A stretch of DNA of 64,000 nt from CATOSP01 sp965237775 (GCA_965237775.1 OZ250155.1:3472001-3536000); one strand, 5' to 3'; positions 31,919-41,349 are shown, counted from the first letter of the stretch. Made by a program: numbers and translations. The notes: generated from the sequence alone by a model not told the origin.

Positions 31919-34354
31919 ATGTCAAAGAACTGGGCAGTATTACTGGCCATCTCTGCGCTAGTCCCACTAGGATGCATGTTCCTCCAAAACAGTCCGGCGT
32001 CTGATCGGACCCTGCGACAGACGGCAGATCTGAAGGCCACGATCGAAGCCGCCGTAGCCGCGACTATACAAGCCTCGACGGTCAACGAGACGCCGACCCG
32101 GGTGCCCACCTTGTGGCCCACCCCAGCTCCCACCGCGCAGCCCACGCCTACTCCCACCACACAGCCCACCCCAGCTCCCACCGCGCAGCCCACGCCAACT
32201 CCCACCGCGCGGCCCACGCCAACTCCCACCGCGCGGCCCACGCCAACTCCCACCGCGCAGCCCACGCCTACTCCCACCACGCGGCCTACCTTGGCACCAG
32301 TGAGCACGGCCGCCAAACGGGCTGAGACCATTACCACCTCGTTAGGAAAGCAAGTGGACGTAACCGTCACGGAGTTCGCCGACAACCAGCTGCGGTTCAA
32401 CCAACTGGTACAGGCCATCAACGAAGGAGAACGCATACTCAGGGTGCCTTATCCATCGCCAAGGGTGACGATGACACGGGTGGGAACGATATCCGGCGGG
32501 TTCTGCGGACAAAACGGAATGAGTTACGCTGCCCGCTACACCGGAGACCCTTATGTCGTGGATAATTCCCTCATCGACGTGAGGGTTGACGAGGATTGTT
32601 CCAAGACATTCGCCACGATCGCCCACGAGACGGCTCACACGTGGTTTCACGGCAGTGATTACGCCGACTGGATAGGTGAAGGATTGGCTAACGCAATTAA
32701 ATCTCAACTATTGGCGGCCTACCAGGAGGACCAGGAAACCTATCCACCAGTTACCTACTGCGATAGCTACTCCAACCTCAGCGAACTGGAGCATGGTGCG
32801 CCAAGCAAAATATTCGACAGCCAAACCACCGGGTTTGCCTGCAATTACAGCCTCGGCGACGGAATCTTTGGCGACCTGAGAGCGTACTACGGAGACGGTG
32901 AATTTAACCGGCGAATAGCGCAACTGGCGAGGCGAGTAAAGAGTGATACCAATGACGAATACACTATAGCCGACATCAGAAGGGTACTTGGAGAGGACGG
33001 GCCGGCGCTAGATATAATCAATCTTTGGCACGGCGGACAGCCGAAAATGCGGAAATACCTCCATCTGGACGCCATAGATTGGACCTACCCACCAACGATG
33101 GACGGCGAGTATATCCATTTCGCGGGGACAACGAACCAACCGGAGCTCGTACACGAGATCGTCCTGGGCGAACACCCATTCTGTTCCCAGTTCGTCCTGT
33201 ATCATGGCATCGGCGAACAGCAAACGGCAGTCAGCGTCAGTGATCCCTTGCCCGCCGGCTGGAGTTACGACGCAATCCCGGAAGTGATAACCGTCAACCA
33301 CGATATCAGTCCGAGTACCGGCGAGTTCAGTGTCACCGCGAAAATCGACGGCAACGCCTTAACTGGCATGAGAGACCTATCGCTATTGGTAAGAAGCCGC
33401 GTCACCACCGGAGCGGACGGACACTGCAAAGAAGGCGTTAGGTACTCCCAATTCCCGGTGACATCTGGCCTAATACCGCACGAGTTTAGAGTGGCCAAGC
33501 GCTACTACGTCCACCTGAACGCAGTAAATTGGACCTACCCGCCAACGATGGACGGCGAGTATATCCATTTCGCGGGGACAACGAACCAACCGGAGCTCGT
33601 ACACGAGATCGTCCTGAGCGAACACCCATTCTGTTCCCAGTTCGTCCTGTATCATGGCATCGGCGAACAGCAAACGGCAGTCAGCGTCAGTGATCCCTTG
33701 CCCGCCGGCTGGAGTTACGACGCAATCCCGGAAGTGATAACCGTCAACCACGATATCAGTCCGAGTACCGGCGAGTTCAGTGTCACCGCGAAAATCGACG
33801 GCAACGCCTTAACTGGCATGAGAGACCTATCGCTATTGGTAAGAAGCCGCGTCACCACCGGAGCGGACGGACACTGCAAAGAAAGCGTTAGGTTCTCCCA
33901 CGTGCCGGTGTCATCCGGCCAAATACCGCACGAGTTCAAAGTGGCGAGGCACTACCACCTGGACGCCATCGAATGGATTAGCCCGCCAACGATAAGCGGC
34001 AACACCATGAGGTTTATGGGAAAGGCGCTGCCCGGAGCCATCCGGCTGACGCGGCGGGAAGGATTCTGCAGCCAATTCCGCTTCTACGAACGCGACGAAA
34101 CCGGATACCACTACATAGATTCGCTCAACCTTTTGCTACCGGACAACCACCACTGGGCCGGCCAAATCACCGGTGAAGTAACCTCGCAACGCATCAGTGC
34201 CGCCGGCACTTTCGAAGCGTTGGTCAGGCTAAGCGATAATGCTCTGACCGGATACCGGAACCCGGTACTGCTGGTAAGGACCCAAGCGTCTGTGGACAGC
34301 GTCACCAACCAATGCGGCAAATCAGACGTACTGTCTGCGGTAGACATCCGCTGA
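31919..34354 (+). CDS. Secreted zinc metallopeptidase lipoprotein with Thr-Pro linker and internal repeats
   Basis: An 811-residue protein with N-terminal signal MSKNWAVLLAISALVPLGC, whose LGC resembles a lipobox though the -3 residue is Pro. Residues 55-130 are a linker of PTPTPTA/QPTPT repeats, as in many Chloroflexota cell-surface proteins. Next comes a peptidase-like domain with FATIAHETAHTWF (HExxH zinc motif) and DWIGEGLANAIK, which supplies the third Glu. The C-terminal half has two nearly identical blocks (33079-33890) and a third diverged block, each with three or more conserved Cys. The start ATG 31919 has no strong ribosome site. Probably acts outside the cell. It sits between the UGSC selenoprotein and its possible partner and may have been inserted there. 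Confidence 0.78.
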   Translation: MSKNWAVLLAISALVPLGCMFLQNSPASDRTLRQTADLKATIEAAVAATIQASTVNETPTRVPTLWPTPAPTAQPTPTPTTQPTPAPTAQPTPTPTARPTPTPTARPTPTPTAQPTPTPTTRPTLAPVSTAAKRAETITTSLGKQVDVTVTEFADNQLRFNQLVQAINEGERILRVPYPSPRVTMTRVGTISGGFCGQNGMSYAARYTGDPYVVDNSLIDVRVDEDCSKTFATIAHETAHTWFHGSDYADWIGEGLANAIKSQLLAAYQEDQETYPPVTYCDSYSNLSELEHGAPSKIFDSQTTGFACNYSLGDGIFGDLRAYYGDGEFNRRIAQLARRVKSDTNDEYTIADIRRVLGEDGPALDIINLWHGGQPKMRKYLHLDAIDWTYPPTMDGEYIHFAGTTNQPELVHEIVLGEHPFCSQFVLYHGIGEQQTAVSVSDPLPAGWSYDAIPEVITVNHDISPSTGEFSVTAKIDGNALTGMRDLSLLVRSRVTTGADGHCKEGVRYSQFPVTSGLIPHEFRVAKRYYVHLNAVNWTYPPTMDGEYIHFAGTTNQPELVHEIVLSEHPFCSQFVLYHGIGEQQTAVSVSDPLPAGWSYDAIPEVITVNHDISPSTGEFSVTAKIDGNALTGMRDLSLLVRSRVTTGADGHCKESVRFSHVPVSSGQIPHEFKVARHYHLDAIEWISPPTISGNTMRFMGKALPGAIRLTRREGFCSQFRFYERDETGYHYIDSLNLLLPDNHHWAGQITGEVTSQRISAAGTFEALVRLSDNALTGYRNPVLLVRTQASVDSVTNQCGKSDVLSAVDIR
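33079..33890 (+). repeat. 450-bp direct repeat within the metallopeptidase gene
   Basis: Block 33079-33440 is repeated at 33529-33890 at an offset of exactly 450 bp, almost base for base, then both drift. The repeat encodes WTYPPTMDGEYIHFAGTTNQ through to the Cys-containing GHCKE region. Near-identity implies a recent duplication or gene conversion. A third copy from 33957 is diverged. Confidence 0.9.
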
Positions 34355-34416
34355 ACCAATCAGTAAAGAAACGGTATCCCGGGTTGTCCCGGCATCCAAT
34401 GAATTCAGGAGCAACT

Positions 34417-35496
34417 ATGACAACACCCATTAACCGTCCACAACTCCGGGCGCGCCGTATCGACGTCCGGAACTCGTTGGACGTCATCCAGGACTATTAC
34501 GAGGAGCAGGGGTGGACCGACGGTATGCCGGTGGTCCCGGCTACCGAGAGCCTGGTCAGACGGATGCTGGAGCGTTGCGCAGAGGCTCCGGACCACTCCT
34601 TTGGAGTGATGCACCCCCGGAACGCCAGGGTTACTTTGGAGAAGGTGGCCATCAACGCCGTAATGGCGGGTTGCCGTCCGGAGTATTTTCCGGTGGTGTT
34701 GGCGGCTGTCCAAGCGGCGCTGCAGGACGAATTCAACGTAGCCGGTGTTTCATCCACAACCGGAGGCGCCGCTCCGGTCATCATTGTAAATGGCCCCATG
34801 GCCACCGAGCTTGGGATCAACGGCGATGCCGGTTGCTTCGGACCCGGCTACAGGGCCAACGCCTCCATCGGACGGGCGCTACGCCTGCTGATCCGCAACG
34901 TGGGAGGCCTGGTCCCCGGCGAGATGGACAAGGCCACCCTGGCTATGCCCGGACGGTATTCCTTCTGTTTCTCCGAGAACGAAGCCCGAAGCCCTTGGGA
35001 GCCCAGGCACATCGAGCTCGGCAAGGACGCGAGCGTCAGCATAGTAACCGTGGCGGGCATCCGCGGCGTCTACCCCGTCATGGAGACCACCGCTTCCACC
35101 GGAGTGGAGGTGCTGAACACCATCGTCGGAACTATGCGGGGCTCGGCGGTTTCCAACTACTATCAGATAGGGACCGGAGCCCAGATCGTGCTGGTGCTTT
35201 GTCCCGAGCACGCGGCAGACGTATCCGGTTCCGGCTTCTCCAAGGAAGACGTGCGACAGTTCGTGTTCCACAACGCCCGTATGCCCGTTGGCCAGCTAAA
35301 AGGCGTGGCCCACTACGGCAACCGGAATTGGCCCGCCTGGGTGAATGAAGACGACCGCAACACAATGGTCCCCATTGTAAGGGAGGCGGAGGACATCGCC
35401 GTGGTCGTTGCCGGCGGGGACGGCCGCCATTCGGCGTGGTTGGCCGGTTGGGGCGTCACGAGAATGGTGACCCGCGAGATAGACCCAAACCGTTAG
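34417..35496 (+). CDS. Conserved protein, possible partner of UGSC selenoprotein
   Basis: A 359-residue cytoplasmic protein. ATG 34417 is preceded by AGGAG at 5 bp; the longer frame to 34312 is intergenic. It begins NSLDVIQDYYEEQGWTDGMPVVPATESLVRRML and has INAVMAGCRPEYFPVVLAAV, VNGPMATELGINGDAGCFGPG, GRYSFCFSENEARSPWEPRHIELG. I recognise it as a widely distributed family without a firm function, often found beside UGSC genes (memory, not checked). Cys residues in MAGCRPEY, GDAGCFGPG and YSFCFSENE are conspicuous. The gap of 2.7 kb to the UGSC gene is filled by the metallopeptidase. Enzyme activity unknown. Confidence 0.72.
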   Translation: MTTPINRPQLRARRIDVRNSLDVIQDYYEEQGWTDGMPVVPATESLVRRMLERCAEAPDHSFGVMHPRNARVTLEKVAINAVMAGCRPEYFPVVLAAVQAALQDEFNVAGVSSTTGGAAPVIIVNGPMATELGINGDAGCFGPGYRANASIGRALRLLIRNVGGLVPGEMDKATLAMPGRYSFCFSENEARSPWEPRHIELGKDASVSIVTVAGIRGVYPVMETTASTGVEVLNTIVGTMRGSAVSNYYQIGTGAQIVLVLCPEHAADVSGSGFSKEDVRQFVFHNARMPVGQLKGVAHYGNRNWPAWVNEDDRNTMVPIVREAEDIAVVVAGGDGRHSAWLAGWGVTRMVTREIDPNR

Positions 35497-35730
35497 GTCA
35501 CAGGATCCCTCAAACCTTCCCCCCTTACTCTAGTATTTACCTCCTAGCCTTACGCCCGTCTCTAGCGCCAGCGCCTCGTGCAACATCCCCTTGATACGAC
35601 CCCCACCAGAATCGCCTTGGTCCATGACCGGAGGCTATACGTTGTCCGGTCTGCTATTTGGCGTCGGCTACTCCCATGACCTGTTTGCGATCTTAGCGGA
35701 GACCATTCGCTACCAATTTCCGTAGAAGTA

Positions 35731-35760
35731 TTGACGTATACCAACTACAAATGGTACGAT
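35731..35760 (+). promoter_or_regulatory. Promoter for the small zinc-finger-like gene
   Basis: TTGACG (35731-35736) and TACGAT (35755-35760), 18 bp apart, 30 bp before ATG 35790. The rest of the 292-bp gap after 35496 shows no gene. Confidence 0.5.
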
Positions 35761-35789
35761 AATCGTCACAAGCTGAGGGGAGGGGTATT

Positions 35790-36053
35790 ATGGCACAACC
35801 AGCTTTTGTTCCCAATACCGAAGAGGTTTCCCTGCCGATAACCTGCCGCCATCACTGGGTGATCCAGTCCGCAGAAGGTCCGGAAAGCCAGGGCGAGTGC
35901 CAGGTGTGTGGTGAGGTCCGCCGGTTCAAGAACTATGTTGACGGCGGTAAGTGGGGTGACACCCGTCTCAACCCGCAGACCAACGAAAACAACATTTTCT
36001 CCAAGGCATCGGCAGTCATGTCGGAAGAGGAGGACTTCGACGCCGCGGAGTAA
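35790..36053 (+). CDS. Small zinc-finger-like conserved protein
   Basis: An 87-residue protein with ribosome site GAGGGGAGGGG upstream. ITCRHHWVIQS followed by GECQVCGEVRRFKNYVDGG gives one Cys, His-His and a CxxC pair, a plausible single zinc site. The rest is acidic and ends SEEEDFDAAE. Small proteins with CRHHWVI and CxxCG are common in actinobacteria and Chloroflexota; function unknown. Own promoter upstream at 35731 and a strong hairpin downstream at 36121. Confidence 0.72.
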   Translation: MAQPAFVPNTEEVSLPITCRHHWVIQSAEGPESQGECQVCGEVRRFKNYVDGGKWGDTRLNPQTNENNIFSKASAVMSEEEDFDAAE

Positions 36054-36120
36054 CGCCGGGTCTGGCCCGATGTACGCTTCGCGCCGCGATTGTCCAGCGT
36101 AGTACCAGCGATGTTCGATC

Positions 36121-36158
36121 TGTGCGGGCCCTGTAAGAGTCACTTGGGGGCTCGCACA
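36121..36158 (+). terminator. Long GC-rich hairpin downstream of 35790 gene
   Basis: TGTGCGGGCCC (36121-36131) pairs with GGGCTCGCACA (36148-36158) with one G-T wobble and a 16-base loop. No U tract follows, so an alternative is a structured RNA or a Rho-type site. It lies 68 bp after the 35790 gene. Confidence 0.45.
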
Positions 36159-36308
36159 TCCCCGGAACCCTAAATTCTCTCTTCACGCCGCCACTTACTC
36201 CGGCTACCAGGCGGTCCTCGAACACGGTTCTGACGACCGTTACCCCAGGGTTTTTCGATTTTCACATTTGGCGCTCCGGTCGCGGGCGTATCACCAAATG
36301 CGTGAACC

Positions 36309-36343
36309 CCTGGATTCCCGCTTTCGCGAGGATGACGGGAATG
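36309..36343 (+). repeat. Dispersed palindromic repeat fragment
   Basis: TGGATTCCCGCTTTCGCGAG and the following GATGACGGGAATG form the half-palindrome also present inside the three MITEs (TGGATTCCCGCC...). Here it is alone without the 20-bp terminal repeats. The remaining intergenic sequence from 36054 to 36434 contains nothing else I can recognise. Confidence 0.5.
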
Positions 36344-36434
36344 TGGAATACAGCCGACTATTGAAAGACCCTGCGTTACCCCCGACGTATGGTAGCAATT
36401 TGCTGCTAAATTACCACATATTGTACCTTCCCCC

Positions 36435-36467
36435 TTGACAACCACCTATCCGGTGGGGGTTTATAAT
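36435..36467 (+). promoter_or_regulatory. Promoter for dnaE with a long spacer and inverted repeat
   Basis: Perfect TTGACA (36435-36440) and TATAAT (36462-36467) are separated by 21 bp rather than 17. The spacer carries CCACC-TATCC-GGTGG (36442-36456), a 5-bp inverted repeat. A spacer-bending regulator of the MerR type would fit such a layout, but this is speculation; a different -35 could be used. Confidence 0.5.
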
Positions 36468-36487
36468 AACCTTCGCCGGAGGTTTCC

Positions 36488-39400
36488 ATGTTAAGCCAAA
36501 ACCACGCCAACTCGTTCGCCCACCTGCATGTGCACACCGAGTACAGCATGTTGGATGGGATCAGCCGCATCCCAGAGCTTGTAACCCAGACCGCAAGTCT
36601 GGGCATGTCCTCTCTCGCCATGACCGATCACGGCACGTTGTACGGCGTGGTCGACTTCTATTCCGCCTGCAAAGAGGCTGGCATCAATCCCATCATCGGC
36701 TGCGAAGTATACGTCGCCAAGAACAGCCGTCTCGACCGCAGCAGTTCCGAGCGCAGTCCTCATCACCTGGTGATGCTGGCCAAGGACAACGTCGGCTACC
36801 GCAACCTGATGCAATTGGTCACCAAGGCCCACGTGGAGGGATTCCACTACCGTCCCCGGATCGACCGCGAGCTTATCGAACAGTACCGCGACGGGCTAAT
36901 TGTCCTGTCCGGCTGCCCATCGGCAGAGGTCCCGAGGCACCTGGCCGACGGCGATTTCGAGGAAGCCAAGCGCGCGGCCAGTTGGTACCGGGACCTATTC
37001 GGAGACGGGTATTTCCTGGAACTGCAACGCCACGAGCACATCCCGCAGCTAACTGAAATCAACCAGGGCCTGGTCCAATTATCCAAGGAGATGGACCTTC
37101 CCCTGGTGGTCACCAACGACGCCCATTACGTCCACCAGGCCGACTCCCCCCTACAGGACGTATACATCTGCATCCAGACCAACACCAATTTGCAGGACGA
37201 AAAGCGCCTGCGCATGGAGGACACCTCTTTCTATATCAAGAGCGCCCAGGAAATGGCCGGGCTGTTCCCGGACTTTCCGGATGCGTTGTCAAACACGCTG
37301 CGCATCGCCGAGATGTGCAACGTAGAGCTGAACTTCGATCAGACCCACTTGCCCAGGTTCCCCACCCCCAACGATATGGACGCCGAAGAGTACCTGACCC
37401 AGCTCTGTTGGGAAGGGTTCAAGCGGCGATACCCAAACCCAACGCCAGATGCGGTGCAGCGCCTCGAGTATGAGCTAGAGGTTATCAAATACACCAAGTT
37501 CGCCAACTACTTCCTGGTGGTCTGGGACATCATCGACTTCGTGCGCCGCAGCGGCATCATGTACGGAGTTCGTGGCAGCGCCGCCGCCAGCGTGGCCCTC
37601 TATTGCCTGGGAATCACCAACGTCGACCCGCTGGAATACCGGCTGGTCTTCGAACGGTTCCTCAACCTGGAACGCAAAGAGATGCCTGACATCGACCTGG
37701 ATTTCCAGGACGACCGCCGGGACGAAGTGCTGCACTACGTCATAGACAGGTTCGGCAACGACCACGTGGCGCAAATCATCACCTTCGGCACGTTGGGGGC
37801 GAAGGCCGCGCTCCGCGATGTGGGCCGCGCCATGGGTATGAGCTACGGCGACGTGGACCGTGTGGCGCGCATGGTGCCATTCAAAGCGCGCAACCTGGAG
37901 GACGCGCTCCGGGTCAATCCAGACTTCGACAACGTCTACCACAACGAGCCTGCCGTAAACAAGTTAGTGGAGACTGCCAAGGGGTTGGAAGGCATAGTCC
38001 ATCATGTCAGCACCCACGCTGCGGGGGTGCTTATCGCCGACGAGCCCTTGACCGAGACGGTCCCGCTCCAGCGCCCCAGCAGGGGGGACGAGTCTAGCCC
38101 GGTGCTGATGACCCAGTATTCCATGGACCCTGTGGCCAAGCTGGGTCTGCTCAAGATGGATTTCCTGGGGCTGACCAACCTGACGATCCTGGACCGGGCC
38201 GTGAAACTGCTGAACAAGACCCAAGGTATCAGCATCGACCTGGACCGGCTTCCCCTGGACGACAGGCAGACCTTTGACCTGTTGTCTTCGGGGCAGACCA
38301 CCGACCTGTTCCAGCTTGAAAGCGCAGGAATGCGGCGGTACATCAAGGAGCTAAAACCCTCCAGCCTTAGCGACATTTCGGCGATGATCGCTCTTTACCG
38401 TCCGGGGCCGATGGAGAACATCGACGCGTTCATCGACTCCAAGCATGGCAGGGCTCCGGTCACATATCCCCATCCCAGCTTCAAGGACCTCCTAGACGAG
38501 ACCTACGGGATAATTGTCTACCAGGACCAGGTGTTGCTCATCCTGCAGCAGTTTGCCGGCTACACCCTGGGTGAAGCCGACATCGTGCGCAAGGCGATGG
38601 GCAAGAAGATCGCTTCGCTGATGGCCCAAGAGCGGGAACGGTTCGTGGATGGGGCCAAGGCAAAAGGGTTCGACAATGAAATCGCGGTTGAAGTTTTCGA
38701 CCTGATCGAACCCTTTGCCGGATATGCGTTTAACAAGTCCCACAGCGTCAGCTACGCCCTGATCTCCTACTGGACGGCCTACTTCAAGGCCCATTACCCG
38801 GTGGAGTACATGTGCTCGGTCCTGAACAGCCGGTTGGACAATCCGGAAAAGATGGTATCCTCCATCACCGAGTGCGGCCGACTGGGAATTACCGTGCATC
38901 TACCGGACGTGAACCGGTCCGAAGAGTTCTTCACCATCGATCAAAACGGCGAATCGTCTCCCGGTCTCCGGGTGGGTCTCGCGGCCATCAAGACGGTGGG
39001 CGAAGGAGCCGTCAGGCCCCTGGCGGAGGAAAGAAAAGAGAACGGTCCATACAAGTCCATAGACGACTTCTGCCGGCGGGCCGGCTCCCAGGGGCTCAAC
39101 CGCCGGACCATGGAGGCCCTCGCCAGGGCCGGTTCTTTCGACAGCCTGGCCCCTCGCGGCGCGGTTGTGGAAGCCATCGACCAGATCGTCGCCACCTCGC
39201 AGCTCGAAGCCCGTAGACGCAACTCGGGACAGACCAGCTTCTTCGACGGAAGCCAATCCCAGGAGGGGGCCGAAGCCCTCCCCGGTATCTCTCTGTCAGG
39301 AGAAGACGCGGACGACAGCACCAAAGCCGCATGGGAGAAAGAGTTGCTAGGTGTGTCGCTTTCCTACAATCCTCTCTTGCAACTCGCCAGCCTGGAAGCA

Positions 39401-40207
39401 GGGGACGCCATTAACACCGTAGACCAACTGGACGACGAGATGGAGGGTGAGACGAGGACTCTCCTAGGGCAGGTGTCGAACGTATCCGAGAGGTACACCA
39501 GGGAACAGAAGCGTTTCCTGATCGTGACCCTCGACCTGCTTGGAGGCCCAATCGAAGTAGTGGTCTGGCCCAACGTTTTGGAGGATACGGACGGACTGTG
39601 GACTGATGGGGCCGTTCTGAGGGTTACCGGGAAACTTCGCTCCCGTGGAGACCAGATGTCCTTGACATGCGACATGGCCCAGGAATATTCTTCCGCTCCC
39701 GTTGGCGTCACGAACGGCAGCAAGCCCCAAAACCGGAACGGGAAGTCCAGCTACAAGAACGGCCAAGCCAACGGTACAACAAATGGGACGCCCAACAGCT
39801 CCGGGGCAAACGTCTCCGGGTCCAACGGTTCCTATGCCCCCGAATCAGCCCCCCGGTATTCAGGCAACGGCGGGGGTCCGCCCAACGGGAACGGCTCCCG
39901 CAGAGAAGGCGCGGCGTCCAACGGAGGCCACCACCGAACGCTATCCCTAGGGGTGGTCGAATCCACCGACGCCGTGGACGACGCGCACAGGCTGCGCGAG
40001 GTCATCGGAATCTTGCTGGAGTATCCCGGACAGGACCGGGTGAACCTGGAGATTCACACCAACGGTTCCCGGGTTCTCTTGGAATTGCCGGTGGTCAACA
40101 CGGGCTACTGCGAAGAGCTGGGAGAACGTTTGACAGCTATGTTGGGCGAAGGCTCGGTGCGTTACCAGGATGGTAACGGGGCCGTATCCTCTGGAGCGGG
40201 AGTCTAG
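36488..40207 (+). CDS. dnaE: DNA polymerase III alpha subunit
   Basis: A 1239-residue replicative polymerase. PHP domain at the start (FAHLHVHTEYSMLDGISRIP, MTDHGTLYGVVDFY); the Pol3 catalytic region has GVRGSAAASVALYCLGI, PDIDLDFQDDRRDEVLHYV with the catalytic aspartates; FNKSHSVSYALISYWTAYFKAHYPVEY and the OB-fold (LLGQVSNVSERYTREQKRFLI) follow. Between about residues 1080 and 1165 there is an unusual Asn/Gly/Ser-rich linker (NGSKPQNRNGKSSYKNG, NGNGSRREG), after which a small conserved C-terminal module (HRLREVIGILLEYPGQDRVNLEIHTNG) ends the protein. Such low-complexity linkers are not typical of E. coli-type DnaE. GGAGGTTTCC lies before ATG 36488. Confidence 0.95.
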   Translation: MLSQNHANSFAHLHVHTEYSMLDGISRIPELVTQTASLGMSSLAMTDHGTLYGVVDFYSACKEAGINPIIGCEVYVAKNSRLDRSSSERSPHHLVMLAKDNVGYRNLMQLVTKAHVEGFHYRPRIDRELIEQYRDGLIVLSGCPSAEVPRHLADGDFEEAKRAASWYRDLFGDGYFLELQRHEHIPQLTEINQGLVQLSKEMDLPLVVTNDAHYVHQADSPLQDVYICIQTNTNLQDEKRLRMEDTSFYIKSAQEMAGLFPDFPDALSNTLRIAEMCNVELNFDQTHLPRFPTPNDMDAEEYLTQLCWEGFKRRYPNPTPDAVQRLEYELEVIKYTKFANYFLVVWDIIDFVRRSGIMYGVRGSAAASVALYCLGITNVDPLEYRLVFERFLNLERKEMPDIDLDFQDDRRDEVLHYVIDRFGNDHVAQIITFGTLGAKAALRDVGRAMGMSYGDVDRVARMVPFKARNLEDALRVNPDFDNVYHNEPAVNKLVETAKGLEGIVHHVSTHAAGVLIADEPLTETVPLQRPSRGDESSPVLMTQYSMDPVAKLGLLKMDFLGLTNLTILDRAVKLLNKTQGISIDLDRLPLDDRQTFDLLSSGQTTDLFQLESAGMRRYIKELKPSSLSDISAMIALYRPGPMENIDAFIDSKHGRAPVTYPHPSFKDLLDETYGIIVYQDQVLLILQQFAGYTLGEADIVRKAMGKKIASLMAQERERFVDGAKAKGFDNEIAVEVFDLIEPFAGYAFNKSHSVSYALISYWTAYFKAHYPVEYMCSVLNSRLDNPEKMVSSITECGRLGITVHLPDVNRSEEFFTIDQNGESSPGLRVGLAAIKTVGEGAVRPLAEERKENGPYKSIDDFCRRAGSQGLNRRTMEALARAGSFDSLAPRGAVVEAIDQIVATSQLEARRRNSGQTSFFDGSQSQEGAEALPGISLSGEDADDSTKAAWEKELLGVSLSYNPLLQLASLEAGDAINTVDQLDDEMEGETRTLLGQVSNVSERYTREQKRFLIVTLDLLGGPIEVVVWPNVLEDTDGLWTDGAVLRVTGKLRSRGDQMSLTCDMAQEYSSAPVGVTNGSKPQNRNGKSSYKNGQANGTTNGTPNSSGANVSGSNGSYAPESAPRYSGNGGGPPNGNGSRREGAASNGGHHRTLSLGVVESTDAVDDAHRLREVIGILLEYPGQDRVNLEIHTNGSRVLLELPVVNTGYCEELGERLTAMLGEGSVRYQDGNGAVSSGAGV

Positions 40208-40231
40208 GAGGCGGCGGGCTTCCCGCAGCCG

Positions 40232-41185
40232 TTAACCCTGCCCCTCGCCTTCCTCTTCCTTGCCGAAGTGTAGCTCCAGCTTCTCGGTGAACTCTTCCGG
40301 CGTGAACGAATATTCCTGGGTGCCGTAGGTCTGAACGGCGTAATGGGCGCAGACCGTCCCCATCTCCACCGCCCTCCTGATCTGTAGGCCCCGGATCAGG
40401 CCGACGAGCAATCCGCCTCGAAAAGCGTCCCCCGCTCCTGTCGGGTCCACGGCGTTTTCCGTTGGAATGGCGGGCACCGTCACCATACCGCGCCGGGTGA
40501 TTATGTCCGCGCCCCGGTCCCCCTTGGTGGTAATTATCACGTTCAAAGAGCGCAGCATTCGAACCACGGAAAGTCCGGTGCTGTTGGTGATCAGCCCCAT
40601 TTCGTACTCGTTGGAGACCAGCATTTTCGCCCTGGATATACTGCGCGCCAGTTCCTCACCGTCCCAGGCGGGCAGGGATTGGCCGGGGTCGAATACGGCG
40701 AAAACACCCTTCTCTTGGTAGGCCCGCATGTACTCCGCCATGTCGTCGAGGTTGCCGGGACCGACGATGGCGATCGTCTCAGCGGAGTCCAAATCGCTCA
40801 GGTCGTGACCCGAAGGGTATTTCATGGCGCCCGGATTGAACCCCGTTATCTGGTTTCCGGCGGAGTCTGTGGTTATGTAGGCGGAAGCGGTGGCCTCCTG
40901 GGGGACGATCTTGATACCGTCGGTGGACACGCCGCACTGGTCCAGCCACTCGAAATAACGATGGTAGTCGTGACCGATTGTGGCCAGAATCCGCGGGTTT
41001 TCCCCCAACAGAGATAGGCAGTAGGCAATGTTGCCCGCGGTGCCCCCAAATTTTTCCTCTAGACCGTTGACCGTGAAGCTTACGTTGATATGCTCCAACC
41101 TGTCGGCAAGGAAGTGGTCGGAGAACATTCCGGAAAAGTCCATGATCCGGTCATAAGCCATCGAGCCGGAAACCAAAACGTCCAT
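40232..41185 (-). CDS. PfkB-family carbohydrate/nucleoside kinase
   Basis: A 317-residue ribokinase-superfamily kinase. LVSGSMAYDRIMDFSG at the start, FGGTAGNIAYCLSLLG (substrate region), and the anion-hole signature VDPTGAGDAFRGGLLVGLI with catalytic Asp are visible; ITTKGDRGADI precedes it. The FGGTAGNIAY segment resembles adenosine-kinase-like members rather than ribokinase. Downstream, 164 bp away, is a DUF192 gene. Substrate not assigned. Confidence 0.85.
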   Translation of the reverse strand: MDVLVSGSMAYDRIMDFSGMFSDHFLADRLEHINVSFTVNGLEEKFGGTAGNIAYCLSLLGENPRILATIGHDYHRYFEWLDQCGVSTDGIKIVPQEATASAYITTDSAGNQITGFNPGAMKYPSGHDLSDLDSAETIAIVGPGNLDDMAEYMRAYQEKGVFAVFDPGQSLPAWDGEELARSISRAKMLVSNEYEMGLITNSTGLSVVRMLRSLNVIITTKGDRGADIITRRGMVTVPAIPTENAVDPTGAGDAFRGGLLVGLIRGLQIRRAVEMGTVCAHYAVQTYGTQEYSFTPEEFTEKLELHFGKEEEGEGQG

Positions 41186-41349
41186 AAGCGCCTTCCCTGA
41201 TGCTTTGTTGTCCCCGGGCGGCCATCCCGGAGCCCATTTACTCTACCGCCAGAGCCCGCGCCGCGCAAACCCAACTTGGTTTAGTAGGAGGGAAACCTCA
41301 TCAATTCGTCTCTATCGTGGCGAGAACGTAGCGCAGGCCGTCACGAAAA

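Noticed and set aside
32101..32290. Repetitive PTPTPT-encoding DNA as a CRISPR or VNTR element
   Set aside because: It is the in-frame Thr-Pro linker of the metallopeptidase; no spacers.
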